DNA of 6,107 bases from DAOTVC01 sp034437215 (GTDB taxonomy: Bacteria > Chloroflexota > Anaerolineae > B4-G1 > SLSP01). The notes below the pieces were generated by a model that worked only from the letters and a program-made list of their open reading frames with translations, was not told the origin of the DNA and ran no database searches. The translations under genes were made by a program, and so were the position numbers. Below are positions 1-6,104 of the stretch, piece by piece (the first letter of the stretch is position 1; every line of letters begins with the position of its first letter). Where the stretch lies: positions 1-6,107 of the forward strand of contig DAOTVC010000086.1 of assembly GCA_034437215.1 (NCBI GenBank), given 5' to 3'.

Positions 1-147
1 CTGCAAGCCAGAGGTAATCTGGGAGAAGATCGCGCTAACCTGATCACCCAGAAGCCCCAGAATCACCAGAACGACGATGGCGATGAGCACCAGAATCAAC
101 GCATACTCAACAAGACCCTGGCCTTCCTCACGCGGTAGGTACAACAT
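1..147 (-). CDS. Flp/Fap-family type IVb prepilin (3' end cut by window edge)
   Basis: The visible 49 residues are the N-terminal part of a small Flp-type pilin, the subunit of type IVb (Tad) pili used for adhesion. A short basic/acidic leader (MLYLPREEG) is followed by the prepilin-peptidase type site G9|Q10 and the Flp signature GLVEYALILVLIAIVVLVIL (residues 11-30), with the characteristic Glu14-Tyr15 pair at the start of the hydrophobic helix. The rest (GLLGDQVSAIFSQI) is typical of Flp proteins, which are usually 50-70 residues, so only a little is probably missing beyond position 1. The start is fixed by a strong Shine-Dalgarno, AGGAGGTG on the minus strand (153-160), 5 nt before the ATG at 147. 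No Tad assembly genes (CpaB, CpaF, TadB/C) are in the window, so the pilus type is inferred from the subunit alone. The gene is divergent from maf. Confidence 0.9.
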   Translation of the reverse strand, partial: MLYLPREEGQGLVEYALILVLIAIVVLVILGLLGDQVSAIFSQITSGLQ

Positions 148-188
148 GTTTTCACCTCCTAAGGTTTGATTTGGTTGAACCTGACTAC

Positions 189-217
189 ATTCTATACGAC
201 CTACAGGTAACTCTCAA
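189..217 (-). promoter_or_regulatory. Sigma70-type promoter of the pilin gene
   Basis: On the minus strand TTGAGA (212-217) and TAGAAT (189-194) are separated by exactly 17 nt, each matching the sigma70 consensus at 5 of 6 positions. Transcription would start near 182 and give a leader of about 35 nt that contains the strong Shine-Dalgarno at 153-160. The start of that leader can form a weak 5-bp stem, AGGTT/AACCT (162-166 with 178-182). Confidence 0.65.
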
Positions 218-267
218 TAGGAATTTGGTACTGTTTTAGCCGGAAGAGCATCCTTTGACATAAAAAT

Positions 268-276
268 ATTGTAGCA
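268..276 (-). promoter_or_regulatory. Possible distal extended -10 element for the pilin gene
   Basis: The minus strand reads TGCTACAAT: a TACAAT -10 box with an adjacent TGn extension. No -35 box is recognisable 16-18 nt upstream (that position reads GGGCGC), so this rests on the extended -10 alone. If used, it would give a pilin leader of roughly 115 nt. Confidence 0.3.
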
Positions 277-312
277 CCTCAGTACTAGGGGCGCCCTCCA
301 GCCCTTCACCGC

Positions 313-341
313 TTTATTCGAGGCGGGGTATCGGGTATAAT
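313..341 (+). promoter_or_regulatory. Promoter of maf, predicted to give a leaderless mRNA
   Basis: A perfect TATAAT (336-341) lies with 6 nt between its end and the ATG of maf at 348. Normal -10 to start spacing therefore puts the first transcribed base at or next to the A of the start codon. The -35 region at 17-nt spacing is weak (TTTATT, 313-318; 3 of 6). The only purine-rich stretch before the ATG is GGGG at 343-346, one base away, which is too close to act as a Shine-Dalgarno. Confidence 0.55.
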
Positions 342-347
342 CGGGGC

Positions 348-1049
348 ATGAAATCGGGTTCAGGAGCACATACACAACCTTTCAGCCGGCTCTGTCTGGC
401 CTCCCAATCGCCCCGCAGAAGGGAGATGCTCGCCTGGTTGAACGTCCCCTTTGCCACCACGGCGACCGACGTGGACGAGAGCCCCCGCCCGGGGGAAGCT
501 CCCGCGGCGCTGGCGGCCCGCTTGGCGCGGGTCAAGGCGCGGGCCGCCCAAGACGGGGCCTACGGCACGTGGACGCTGACCGCCGACACCGTCGTGGAGA
601 TCGAGGGGGAGTCGCTGGGCAAGCCGGCCACCGCCGCGGAGGCCCGGGAGATGCTGCGGCGGCTCCGCCGGCGCGCGCACTGTGTGCACACTGGCGTGGC
701 CCTCTGCCTCCCTGATGGGGTAGAGATCGTCCGTCGCGTCACCACCGGCGTCTGGATGCGCGCCTACGCTCCCGCCGAGGTCGAGCGCTACGTCGCCAGC
801 GGTGACCCCTTCGACAAGGCGGGGGCCTACGCCATCCAACACCCCGGCTTTCATCCCGTCAGCCGCGTCGACCGCTGCTACGCCAACGTCGTCGGCCTGC
901 CCCTCTGCGCCGTCGTCGCTTGCTTGCGCCAGCAACAGATCTACCTGGAGTTGGACGTGCGGGCCATCTGTCTGCACCACCTGAACTACCGCTGCCCGGC
1001 TATCGACGAGGGGCAGGCGCTGGAAACTACAGATCTCGATGAAGGTTAG
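348..1049 (+). CDS. maf: Maf-family nucleoside triphosphate pyrophosphatase
   Basis: A 233-residue Maf protein. Members of this cytoplasmic family hydrolyse non-canonical or pyrimidine NTPs (dTTP/UTP, or m7GTP in the YceF branch) to the monophosphate and PPi, and were first described as septum-formation inhibitors. Visible motifs: LCLASQSPRRREML (15-28) with the nucleotide-binding S-x-S-P-R-R; ADTVV (79-83) with the catalytic-type Asp80; GKP (91-93); DKAGAYAIQ (156-164); and NVVGLPL (180-186). The DKAGAYAIQ and TVV patterns resemble the YhdE (dTTP/UTP) branch, but the substrate cannot be settled here. ATG348 is the only ATG, GTG or TTG start in frame between the stop at 261 and the first Maf motif. 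The protein is longer than the usual 190-200 residues: about 12 extra at the N-terminus and a C-terminal tail containing C208-x-H210-H211-x4-C216. The stop lies 2 bp before the PBP start, so the two genes are surely co-transcribed. Confidence 0.93.
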   Translation: MKSGSGAHTQPFSRLCLASQSPRRREMLAWLNVPFATTATDVDESPRPGEAPAALAARLARVKARAAQDGAYGTWTLTADTVVEIEGESLGKPATAAEAREMLRRLRRRAHCVHTGVALCLPDGVEIVRRVTTGVWMRAYAPAEVERYVASGDPFDKAGAYAIQHPGFHPVSRVDRCYANVVGLPLCAVVACLRQQQIYLELDVRAICLHHLNYRCPAIDEGQALETTDLDEG

Positions 1050-1051
1050 CC

Positions 1052-3184
1052 ATGAAACCCAAACGCGCATGGATACTGTTGTTGACTATCGTTCTCGCTG
1101 CCTGTACCACCCCCAGCCCCACGCCCCTCCTCTCCCCCACGGTGGCGGCGCCGACCCCGCTGCCCACCATCGACTACGCGACGCCGGAGACCGTAGGGCG
1201 GGCCTACCTCGCGGCGTGGGAGCGCTATGACTACGCGCAAATGTACGACCTCCTCTCCCCCGCACTGCGGCAGGGCCTGCTCTTCGAGAACTTCGCAAAG
1301 GCTCACCGCCAGGCGCTGAACACCACCACGACCCTCAGCGTCACCCTCGTCCCCCGGCAGCTCGGCCTGGAACCACCCAGTGGCTGGATCGACTTCCAGG
1401 AGCGCTGGGAGACGGCGCTCTTCGGGACGCTGGAGGCGAACAACCGCCTCCAACTGACCCAGGATGAGGGGCAGTGGTGGGTCGACTGGCGCCGGGAGAG
1501 CATCTGGCCCGACCTGCAGGGCGGTCACACCTTCGCCGTGGAGTATCGGGTTCCCCCGCGCGCCAACATCTACGACCACACCGGCGCCGGGCTCGCCGTA
1601 CCCAGCACCATCGTCACCGTCGGCGTGGTGCCCGAGGCGTTCCAGGACGAGGAAGCCGTATTGCGGGCCCTCGCCGAGGTGCTGGCGTTGACTCCCGAGG
1701 AGATTCGAGCCGAGTACGCCGGCCAGCCCGCCAGCTGGTTCCTGCCCATCGCCGATATCAGCGGCGAGGAGAGTCTGGCCTTCAACGAGCTGCTGAGCCA
1801 ACCGGGCATCGAGCGCCGCGAACGTACCGGACGCCTCTATCCCCTGAACGGGGTGGGCTCCCACGTCATCGGCTGGGTCTCCCCCATCCCGGCCGAGCTG
1901 GCCGAAGAGTATACGAGGGCGGGCTACCGCAGCGACGCCCGCGTGGGCATCGCCGGGCTGGAGGCCTGGGGCGAGCCCTTCCTGGCGGGCAAGAACGGCG
2001 GGCGCCTCTACCTCGCCGGCCCCGAGGGGGAGTACGTGCGGGGGTTGGTCGAGCGGGAGCCCGAGCGGGGCCGGGCCCTCTACACCACCCTGGACCGGGA
2101 CCTCCAGCAGGCCGCCGAGGAGATCATCGGCCAGCGCCGGGGCGCCATCGTCGCTCTGGACCCCCAGACGGGCGCCGTGCTCGCCCTGGCGAGCGGGCCC
2201 GGCTTCGACAACAACCTCTTCATCCGCCCCACCGCCGAGTGGGAGCGCCAGACGGTCCTCAACGATCCCCAGCGTCCCCTGCTCAACCGCGCCGTCCAGG
2301 GGACCTACCCCTGCGGCTCCACTTTCAAGATCGTAACGATGGCCGCCACGCTGGAAAAGGGTATCGCGGTGCCCGGCAGCCCCTTCTCCTGCGCCGGCTA
2401 CTGGGACGGTCTGGGCGTCACCAACCGCAAGGCCTGCTGGACCACCCACGGCGATATCACCCTCCAGGAGGGGCTCACCGAATCCTGCAACGTCGTCTTC
2501 TACGAGATGGGCCGGGCCCTCAACGCCAGCGACCCGCAGCTCCTCTCCACCTACGGCGCGGCTTTCGGCCTCGGTCAGCTGACCGGGCTGGAGGCGCTGC
2601 GCGAAGCGGCGGGGCTGATGCCCACCCCCCAATGGAAGCTCGACACCTACTTCGAGCAGTGGGCCGCGGGCGACGCCGTGAACCTCGCCATCGGCCAGGG
2701 CTACCTGCTCGTCACCCCCTTGCAGATCGCGCGGATGGGTGCGGCCATCGCCAACGGCGGCACCCTCTACCGCCCCTACGTCGTCGCCCGCATCGAGGCG
2801 GGGAGCAGCCAGGGCGAACGGATCACGCAGCCGCAGGCCGTGGGCCAGCTGCCCATCTCCCAACCGAATCTGGATATCATCCGGCAGGCCATGTCCAACG
2901 TCACTTCGGCGCCCAACGGCACCGCCACCCACCGCTTCCAGGGCGTGGACGTGGCGGTCGCGGGCAAGACGGGCACCGCTGAAACGGGAGGCCCCGATCC
3001 CCACTCCTGGTTTGTGGGTTACTTCCCGGCAGATAATCCCCAGGTCGCCGCCGTGGTGATGGTAGAGCACGCCGGTGAGGGATCGACCGTGGCCGCGCCC
3101 ATGTTCCGCCAGCTGGTCGAGGCCTACTACGGCTACGAGCGCACCCCGCTCCCCCCCACCCCGACCCCGGAAAGCACCGAGTAG
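1052..3184 (+). CDS. Lipoprotein class B penicillin-binding protein (D,D-transpeptidase) with MecA-like NTF2 domain
   Basis: A 710-residue class B PBP that cross-links peptidoglycan outside the membrane. The N-terminus is a lipoprotein signal (KPKR, hydrophobic 6-15, lipobox LAAC with Cys18) followed by a Pro/Thr-rich linker to about residue 40. Residues about 43-155 look like the NTF2-like domain of MecA/PBP5-type proteins (GRAYLAAWERYDYAQMYDLLS). The dimerisation/pedestal domain follows (about 160-335, with VPPRANIYDHTG as the R-G-x-I-x-D-R-x-G-like motif), then the transpeptidase domain (about 340-690). The catalytic motifs are intact: S423-T-F-K426, S478-C-N480 and K639-T-G641, with a GQG at 548-550. 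Cys447 and Cys462 sit where many PBP2-like proteins carry a cysteine pair. The tail PLPPTPTPESTE is low complexity. GAAGG at 1041-1045, inside the end of maf, is the likely Shine-Dalgarno. There is no glycosyltransferase (class A) domain. PBP2/MrdA-like and MecA/PbpC-like names are both possible; the NTF2 domain and lipobox favour the latter. Confidence 0.92.
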   Translation: MKPKRAWILLLTIVLAACTTPSPTPLLSPTVAAPTPLPTIDYATPETVGRAYLAAWERYDYAQMYDLLSPALRQGLLFENFAKAHRQALNTTTTLSVTLVPRQLGLEPPSGWIDFQERWETALFGTLEANNRLQLTQDEGQWWVDWRRESIWPDLQGGHTFAVEYRVPPRANIYDHTGAGLAVPSTIVTVGVVPEAFQDEEAVLRALAEVLALTPEEIRAEYAGQPASWFLPIADISGEESLAFNELLSQPGIERRERTGRLYPLNGVGSHVIGWVSPIPAELAEEYTRAGYRSDARVGIAGLEAWGEPFLAGKNGGRLYLAGPEGEYVRGLVEREPERGRALYTTLDRDLQQAAEEIIGQRRGAIVALDPQTGAVLALASGPGFDNNLFIRPTAEWERQTVLNDPQRPLLNRAVQGTYPCGSTFKIVTMAATLEKGIAVPGSPFSCAGYWDGLGVTNRKACWTTHGDITLQEGLTESCNVVFYEMGRALNASDPQLLSTYGAAFGLGQLTGLEALREAAGLMPTPQWKLDTYFEQWAAGDAVNLAIGQGYLLVTPLQIARMGAAIANGGTLYRPYVVARIEAGSSQGERITQPQAVGQLPISQPNLDIIRQAMSNVTSAPNGTATHRFQGVDVAVAGKTGTAETGGPDPHSWFVGYFPADNPQVAAVVMVEHAGEGSTVAAPMFRQLVEAYYGYERTPLPPTPTPESTE

Positions 3185-3258
3185 CGCGCGATATCGACCA
3201 CAAATGCGCGAATACGCACGATTTAGCGCGCGATTGTTGACAAAGCGTGCGCGAAATG
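3182..3258 (+). promoter_or_regulatory. Array of five helically phased GCGCGAWWT-like repeats (candidate DeoR operator)
   Basis: Five same-strand copies of GCGCGA or GCACGA followed by AT-rich bases begin at 3186, 3206, 3216, 3228 and 3249. Copies 1, 4 and 5 are spaced 42 and 21 bp apart, exact multiples of 10.5 bp, and the other two are within about 1.5 bp of that phase, so all face the same side of the helix. Exact longer repeats are TAGCGCGCGAT (3182-3192 and 3224-3234) and TGCGCGAA (3205-3212 and 3248-3255). Copy 4 abuts the -35 box and copy 5 lies in the spacer of the promoter at 3237-3265. The DeoR-family regulator encoded immediately downstream is the obvious ligand; tandem direct repeats are common operators for that family. 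Binding is inferred. Confidence 0.55.
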
Positions 3259-3265
3259 CTACACT
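3237..3265 (+). promoter_or_regulatory. Strong sigma70 promoter of the DeoR-family gene
   Basis: A perfect TTGACA (3237-3242) and TACACT (3260-3265) are separated by 17 nt, and a TGC triplet directly before the -10 makes it an extended -10. Transcription would start near 3272, about 26 nt before the ATG at 3298. The element is interleaved with the GCGCGAWWT repeats, which suggests repression by occlusion. Initiation is expected to be strong when unrepressed. Confidence 0.8.
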
Positions 3266-3297
3266 GAACGTGGAAATGGCCCAGATTGAGAGCAGGC

Positions 3298-4029
3298 ATG
3301 TTGAGTGCAGAACGGCGGACTTTGATTCTCGAGGAGCTCTCCCAGAGCGGAGCGGTGCAGGTCTCGACGCTGGCGGACCAGTTCGAGGTGGATCCCGCGA
3401 CCATCCGCCGCGACCTCAACCGGCTAGAGGGCGAGGGCTATCTCCACCGGGTCCATGGAGGCGCCGTTTTGCGGGATGCAGCCCCCGTCACCTCCACCGC
3501 CACCGGGCGAGAACGGCGCATAGCGGAGACGGCGGCCCGTTTGATCCCCGACGAGAGCGTGCTCTTCCTGGGGCCGGGCGTTCTGACCCGGGAGGTGGTG
3601 CCCTTTCTCGCGGAGAAGGAGCAGCTGACCATCGTCACCAACGCCCTCGACGTGGCCTGGAACAGCGTGCACAGCGGCTCCCACACCCTCCATCTTCTGG
3701 GAGGGCAGGTAGAGGAGGACTACGGCATCTACGGCAGCCTGGAGCCCTTCTCCCACCTCAGGGCCGATCACGTGATCTTGGAGGCCGGGGGGCTGGACGC
3801 CGGACGCGGGCTCACCCACGACCAGGTCTACTACGCGGACCTCGCCCGCACCCTCTTCAACCTCGGGGCACAGGTCATCGTGCTCCTGCCGCCGGAGCGC
3901 CTCGGCAGGGTGGCTGCGGTCTTCATCGCTCCCGCCGAGGGGGTCGACGTGCTGGTGACGGGCCGGGAGGCCACCAACGCCCCCCTCTGGGATCTGAGCG
4001 AGTTAGGCATCAGGATTGTCTTGACCTAG
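3298..4029 (+). CDS. DeoR/GlpR-family transcriptional regulator
   Basis: A 243-residue repressor of the DeoR type: an N-terminal winged helix-turn-helix and a C-terminal sugar-phosphate-sensing domain. The DNA-binding part is classic: LSAERRTLILEELSQSG (2-18), VSTLADQFEVDPATIRRDL (22-40) as the HTH, and GYLHRVHGGAVL (47-58) as the wing. The sensor domain (about 72-240) keeps the fold pattern (LTIVTNALDVA, 110-120; LLGGQV, 133-138; GLDAGRGLT, 165-173). However, family phosphate-pocket motifs are altered: the usual D-x-G-T-T-T stretch reads GPGVLTRE (92-99), and the usual D-x-S-K-F-G reads PPERLGR (198-204). ATG3298 is preferred over TTG3286 because it matches the family N-terminus, with GAGAG at 3288-3292 as a modest ribosome site. 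The gene has its own promoter and probable operator just upstream. The next gene, 70 bp on, encodes a sugar ABC ATPase, so a carbohydrate-uptake target is likely. The effector is unknown. Confidence 0.9.
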   Translation: MLSAERRTLILEELSQSGAVQVSTLADQFEVDPATIRRDLNRLEGEGYLHRVHGGAVLRDAAPVTSTATGRERRIAETAARLIPDESVLFLGPGVLTREVVPFLAEKEQLTIVTNALDVAWNSVHSGSHTLHLLGGQVEEDYGIYGSLEPFSHLRADHVILEAGGLDAGRGLTHDQVYYADLARTLFNLGAQVIVLLPPERLGRVAAVFIAPAEGVDVLVTGREATNAPLWDLSELGIRIVLT

Positions 4030-4033
4030 ACTA

Positions 4034-4059
4034 GATCAAGCAATCAGTGGCAGTTGATC
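4034..4059. promoter_or_regulatory. Short inverted repeat before the ABC ATPase gene
   Basis: GATCAA (4034-4039) and TTGATC (4054-4059) form a perfect 6-bp inverted repeat with a 14-nt gap, so centres are 20 bp (about two turns) apart, as in many dimeric operators. It lies in the 70-bp gap after the DeoR-family gene. No convincing promoter is seen in this gap, and the GCGCGAWWT motif is absent, so read-through from the upstream promoter is the simplest way to express the ATPase. With only six bases per arm, chance is possible. Confidence 0.25.
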
Positions 4060-4099
4060 AGCAGTCTTTTAACAGCTTTCAAGAGAGGAGATTTATTAC

Positions 4100-5200
<1,101 letters not shown>

Positions 5201-5217
5201 TTCAGAAGAGACGAAAA

Positions 5218-5243
5218 GGGGGCCGGGCAGCTGCCCGGCCCCC
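5218..5243. terminator. Perfect 26-bp palindrome, transcription terminator between converging genes
   Basis: GGGGGCCGGGCAG (5218-5230) is followed directly by its exact reverse complement (5231-5243), giving an 11-bp, nearly all-GC stem with an AGCT loop. On the plus strand, where it ends the ABC ATPase transcript 17 bp after the stop, the trailing sequence TGCTGTTATA is a poor U-tract. On the minus strand the stem is followed by TTTTCGTCTCTT. It probably acts in both directions, backing up the tRNA terminator. Confidence 0.75.
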
Positions 5244-5260
5244 TGCTGTTATACCTGGAC

Positions 5261-5285
5261 AAAAAAGGCGCCCTTGCGGGCGCCT
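5261..5285 (-). terminator. Rho-independent terminator of tRNA-Gly
   Basis: Read on the minus strand, AGGCGCCC, a GCAA loop and GGGCGCCT are followed by a run of T (six Ts at 5261-5266, the first pairing in the stem). The stem is 7 GC pairs plus one A-T, closed by a stable GNRA tetraloop. It starts 4 nt after the tRNA 3' end. On the plus strand there is no T-run, so it works only for leftward transcription. Confidence 0.88.
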
Positions 5286-5289
5286 GGAA

Positions 5290-5361
5290 AGCGGGTGAAG
5301 GGACTCGAACCCTTGACATTCAGCTTGGGAAGCTGACGTTCTACCACTGAACTACACCCGC
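5290..5361 (-). tRNA. tRNA-Gly (anticodon CCC)
   Basis: A complete 72-nt cloverleaf on the minus strand. The acceptor stem GCGGGTG pairs with CACCCGC. The D-arm is GTTC-AGTGGTA-GAAC. The anticodon stem TCAGC/GCTGA encloses the loop TTCCCAA, placing the anticodon CCC at 5327-5329, which reads the glycine codon GGG. The variable loop is ATGTC, and the T-arm is AAGGG-TTCGAGT-CCCTT. The discriminator base is T (5290), as is normal for bacterial glycine tRNAs. The 3' CCA is not encoded (the DNA continues TTCC), so it must be added by CCA-transferase. The gene has its own promoter and terminator, so it is a stand-alone unit. Confidence 0.96.
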
Positions 5362-5370
5362 AACGGCCTT

Positions 5371-5399
5371 ATTGTACCACAGGCCTCAAAAGAGGACAA
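5371..5399 (-). promoter_or_regulatory. Extended -10 promoter of tRNA-Gly
   Basis: On the minus strand TTGTCC (5394-5399, 4 of 6 consensus matches) and TACAAT (5371-5376, 5 of 6) are 17 nt apart, and TGG directly before the -10 makes an extended -10. Transcription would start near 5364, only a few bases before the first tRNA base at 5361. Confidence 0.7.
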
Positions 5400-5411
5400 G
5401 TACGAAATTCA

Positions 5412-5439
5412 CCGGCGGAGAGAGGCTGCTCTCCGCCGG
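5412..5439 (-). terminator. Hairpin downstream of the peroxiredoxin gene, probable terminator
   Basis: CCGGCGGAGAG (5412-5422) and CTCTCCGCCGG (5429-5439) form a perfect 11-bp stem with a 6-nt loop, beginning 17 bp after the peroxiredoxin stop. The sequence after it on the minus strand, TGAATTTCGTAC, is only mildly T-rich, so termination may be incomplete or Rho-assisted. It lies just upstream of the tRNA promoter and would insulate the two units. Confidence 0.65.
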
Positions 5440-5456
5440 CAGCACAGTGGATAGGG

Positions 5457-6104
5457 TTACTCCTCGAGGGGCTTGTGGCAGAGCCACCAGTCGTAGCATT
5501 CGTGCTCCTGAAGGCGTGTCTTGGCCGTCTCCACGTCAGTGGCCGGGGGCACGATCACCCGGTCGCCGATGAGCTCATTCGCGGGCCAGTTGGCGGGCAT
5601 GGCGACCTTCTGGGCATCGGAGACCTGGAAGGCCTTGATCATGCGCACGAACTCGTCGAAGTTGCGCCCGAGCTCGGCCGGATAGTAGAGGATGGCCCGG
5701 ATGGTACCCTCGGGATCGACGAAGAAGACGGCGCGCACCGTGTGGGAGCCGGCGCCCGGGTGGATGAGGCCCAGGGTTTCGGCCACCGCCCCCGTATCGG
5801 CGATGATGGGGAATTCGATCTCCACGTCCAGGTTCTCGGCGATCCACTCCGTCCACTTGATGTGGGAGAAGACCTGATCCACGCTCAGGCCGATGAGCTC
5901 CGTGTCCAACGCCCGGAACTCCGGATAGCGCTGCTGGAAGGCGTAAAACTCGGTGGTGCAGACCGGCGTGAAGTCCGCCGGGTGGCTGAAGAGGATGAAC
6001 CACTGCCCCTCGAAGGCGTCGGGCAGGGTCATCATCCCGTGGGTCGTCTGGACCTTCATGGTGGGGAACTTATCGCCGATCAAAGGCATGCTCTTGTCGT
6101 CCAT
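5457..6104 (-). CDS. Peroxiredoxin, archaeal-type Prx6 subfamily (thioredoxin peroxidase)
   Basis: A 215-residue thiol peroxidase that reduces hydrogen and organic peroxides in the cytoplasm. The active site HPADFTPVCTTEF (41-53) has the P42-x3-T46-x2-C49 motif, C49 being the peroxidatic cysteine; Arg124 in HTVRAVFFVDPEG is the conserved active-site arginine. The downstream stretches SVDQVFSHIKWTEWI (74-88), GRNFDEFVRMIKAFQ (146-160) and NELIGDRVIVPP (176-187) are typical of the Prx6 group. The C-terminal C203-YDWWLC209 matches the paired cysteines of the Aeropyrum pernix enzyme (C207/C213, same spacing), so a resolving cysteine is probably present rather than a pure 1-Cys mechanism. It lacks the roughly 35-residue C-terminal extension of that 250-residue protein. 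The ATG at 6104 is used, but only 3 nt upstream are visible, so no ribosome site can be seen. ATG6089 (MPLIGDKFP) is an alternative that also fits family N-termini. Promoter and any redox regulator lie outside the window. Confidence 0.95.
   Translation of the reverse strand: MDDKSMPLIGDKFPTMKVQTTHGMMTLPDAFEGQWFILFSHPADFTPVCTTEFYAFQQRYPEFRALDTELIGLSVDQVFSHIKWTEWIAENLDVEIEFPIIADTGAVAETLGLIHPGAGSHTVRAVFFVDPEGTIRAILYYPAELGRNFDEFVRMIKAFQVSDAQKVAMPANWPANELIGDRVIVPPATDVETAKTRLQEHECYDWWLCHKPLEE

Noticed and set aside
28..37. TAGCGCGATC on the minus strand in the pilin gene resembling the DeoR repeat
   Set aside because: A single copy inside coding sequence in GC-rich DNA; no phased partners, so treated as chance.
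255..288. Perfect TTGACA on the plus strand upstream of maf
   Set aside because: No -10 box lies 15-19 nt downstream; the nearest candidate (TACTAG, 283-288) is 22 nt away. The TATAAT at 336 is the better maf element.
1474..2982. 502-codon plus-strand frame inside the PBP gene
   Set aside because: It is very rich in Arg, Pro and Gly with no recognisable motif; a +1 shadow of the PBP frame in GC-rich DNA.
1046..3070. 674-codon open frame on the minus strand
   Set aside because: It lies antisense to the PBP gene, whose catalytic motifs are intact. The predicted protein is a biased Gly/Ala/Val/Asp-rich sequence with no domain, as expected for a GC-rich shadow frame.
3185..3236. Terminator between the PBP gene and the DeoR-family gene
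   Set aside because: GCGCGC and CGATATCG are short self-complementary stretches, but there is no longer stem followed by a T-run. The repeats are better explained as protein-binding sites.
3075..4034. 319-codon plus-strand frame spanning the PBP end and the DeoR gene
   Set aside because: It crosses a strong promoter and operator region and gives an Arg/Pro-rich low-complexity protein; a shadow of two real genes.
5290..5361. tRNA gene as a mobile-element attachment site
   Set aside because: No integrase gene and no repeat of the tRNA 3' end elsewhere in the window.
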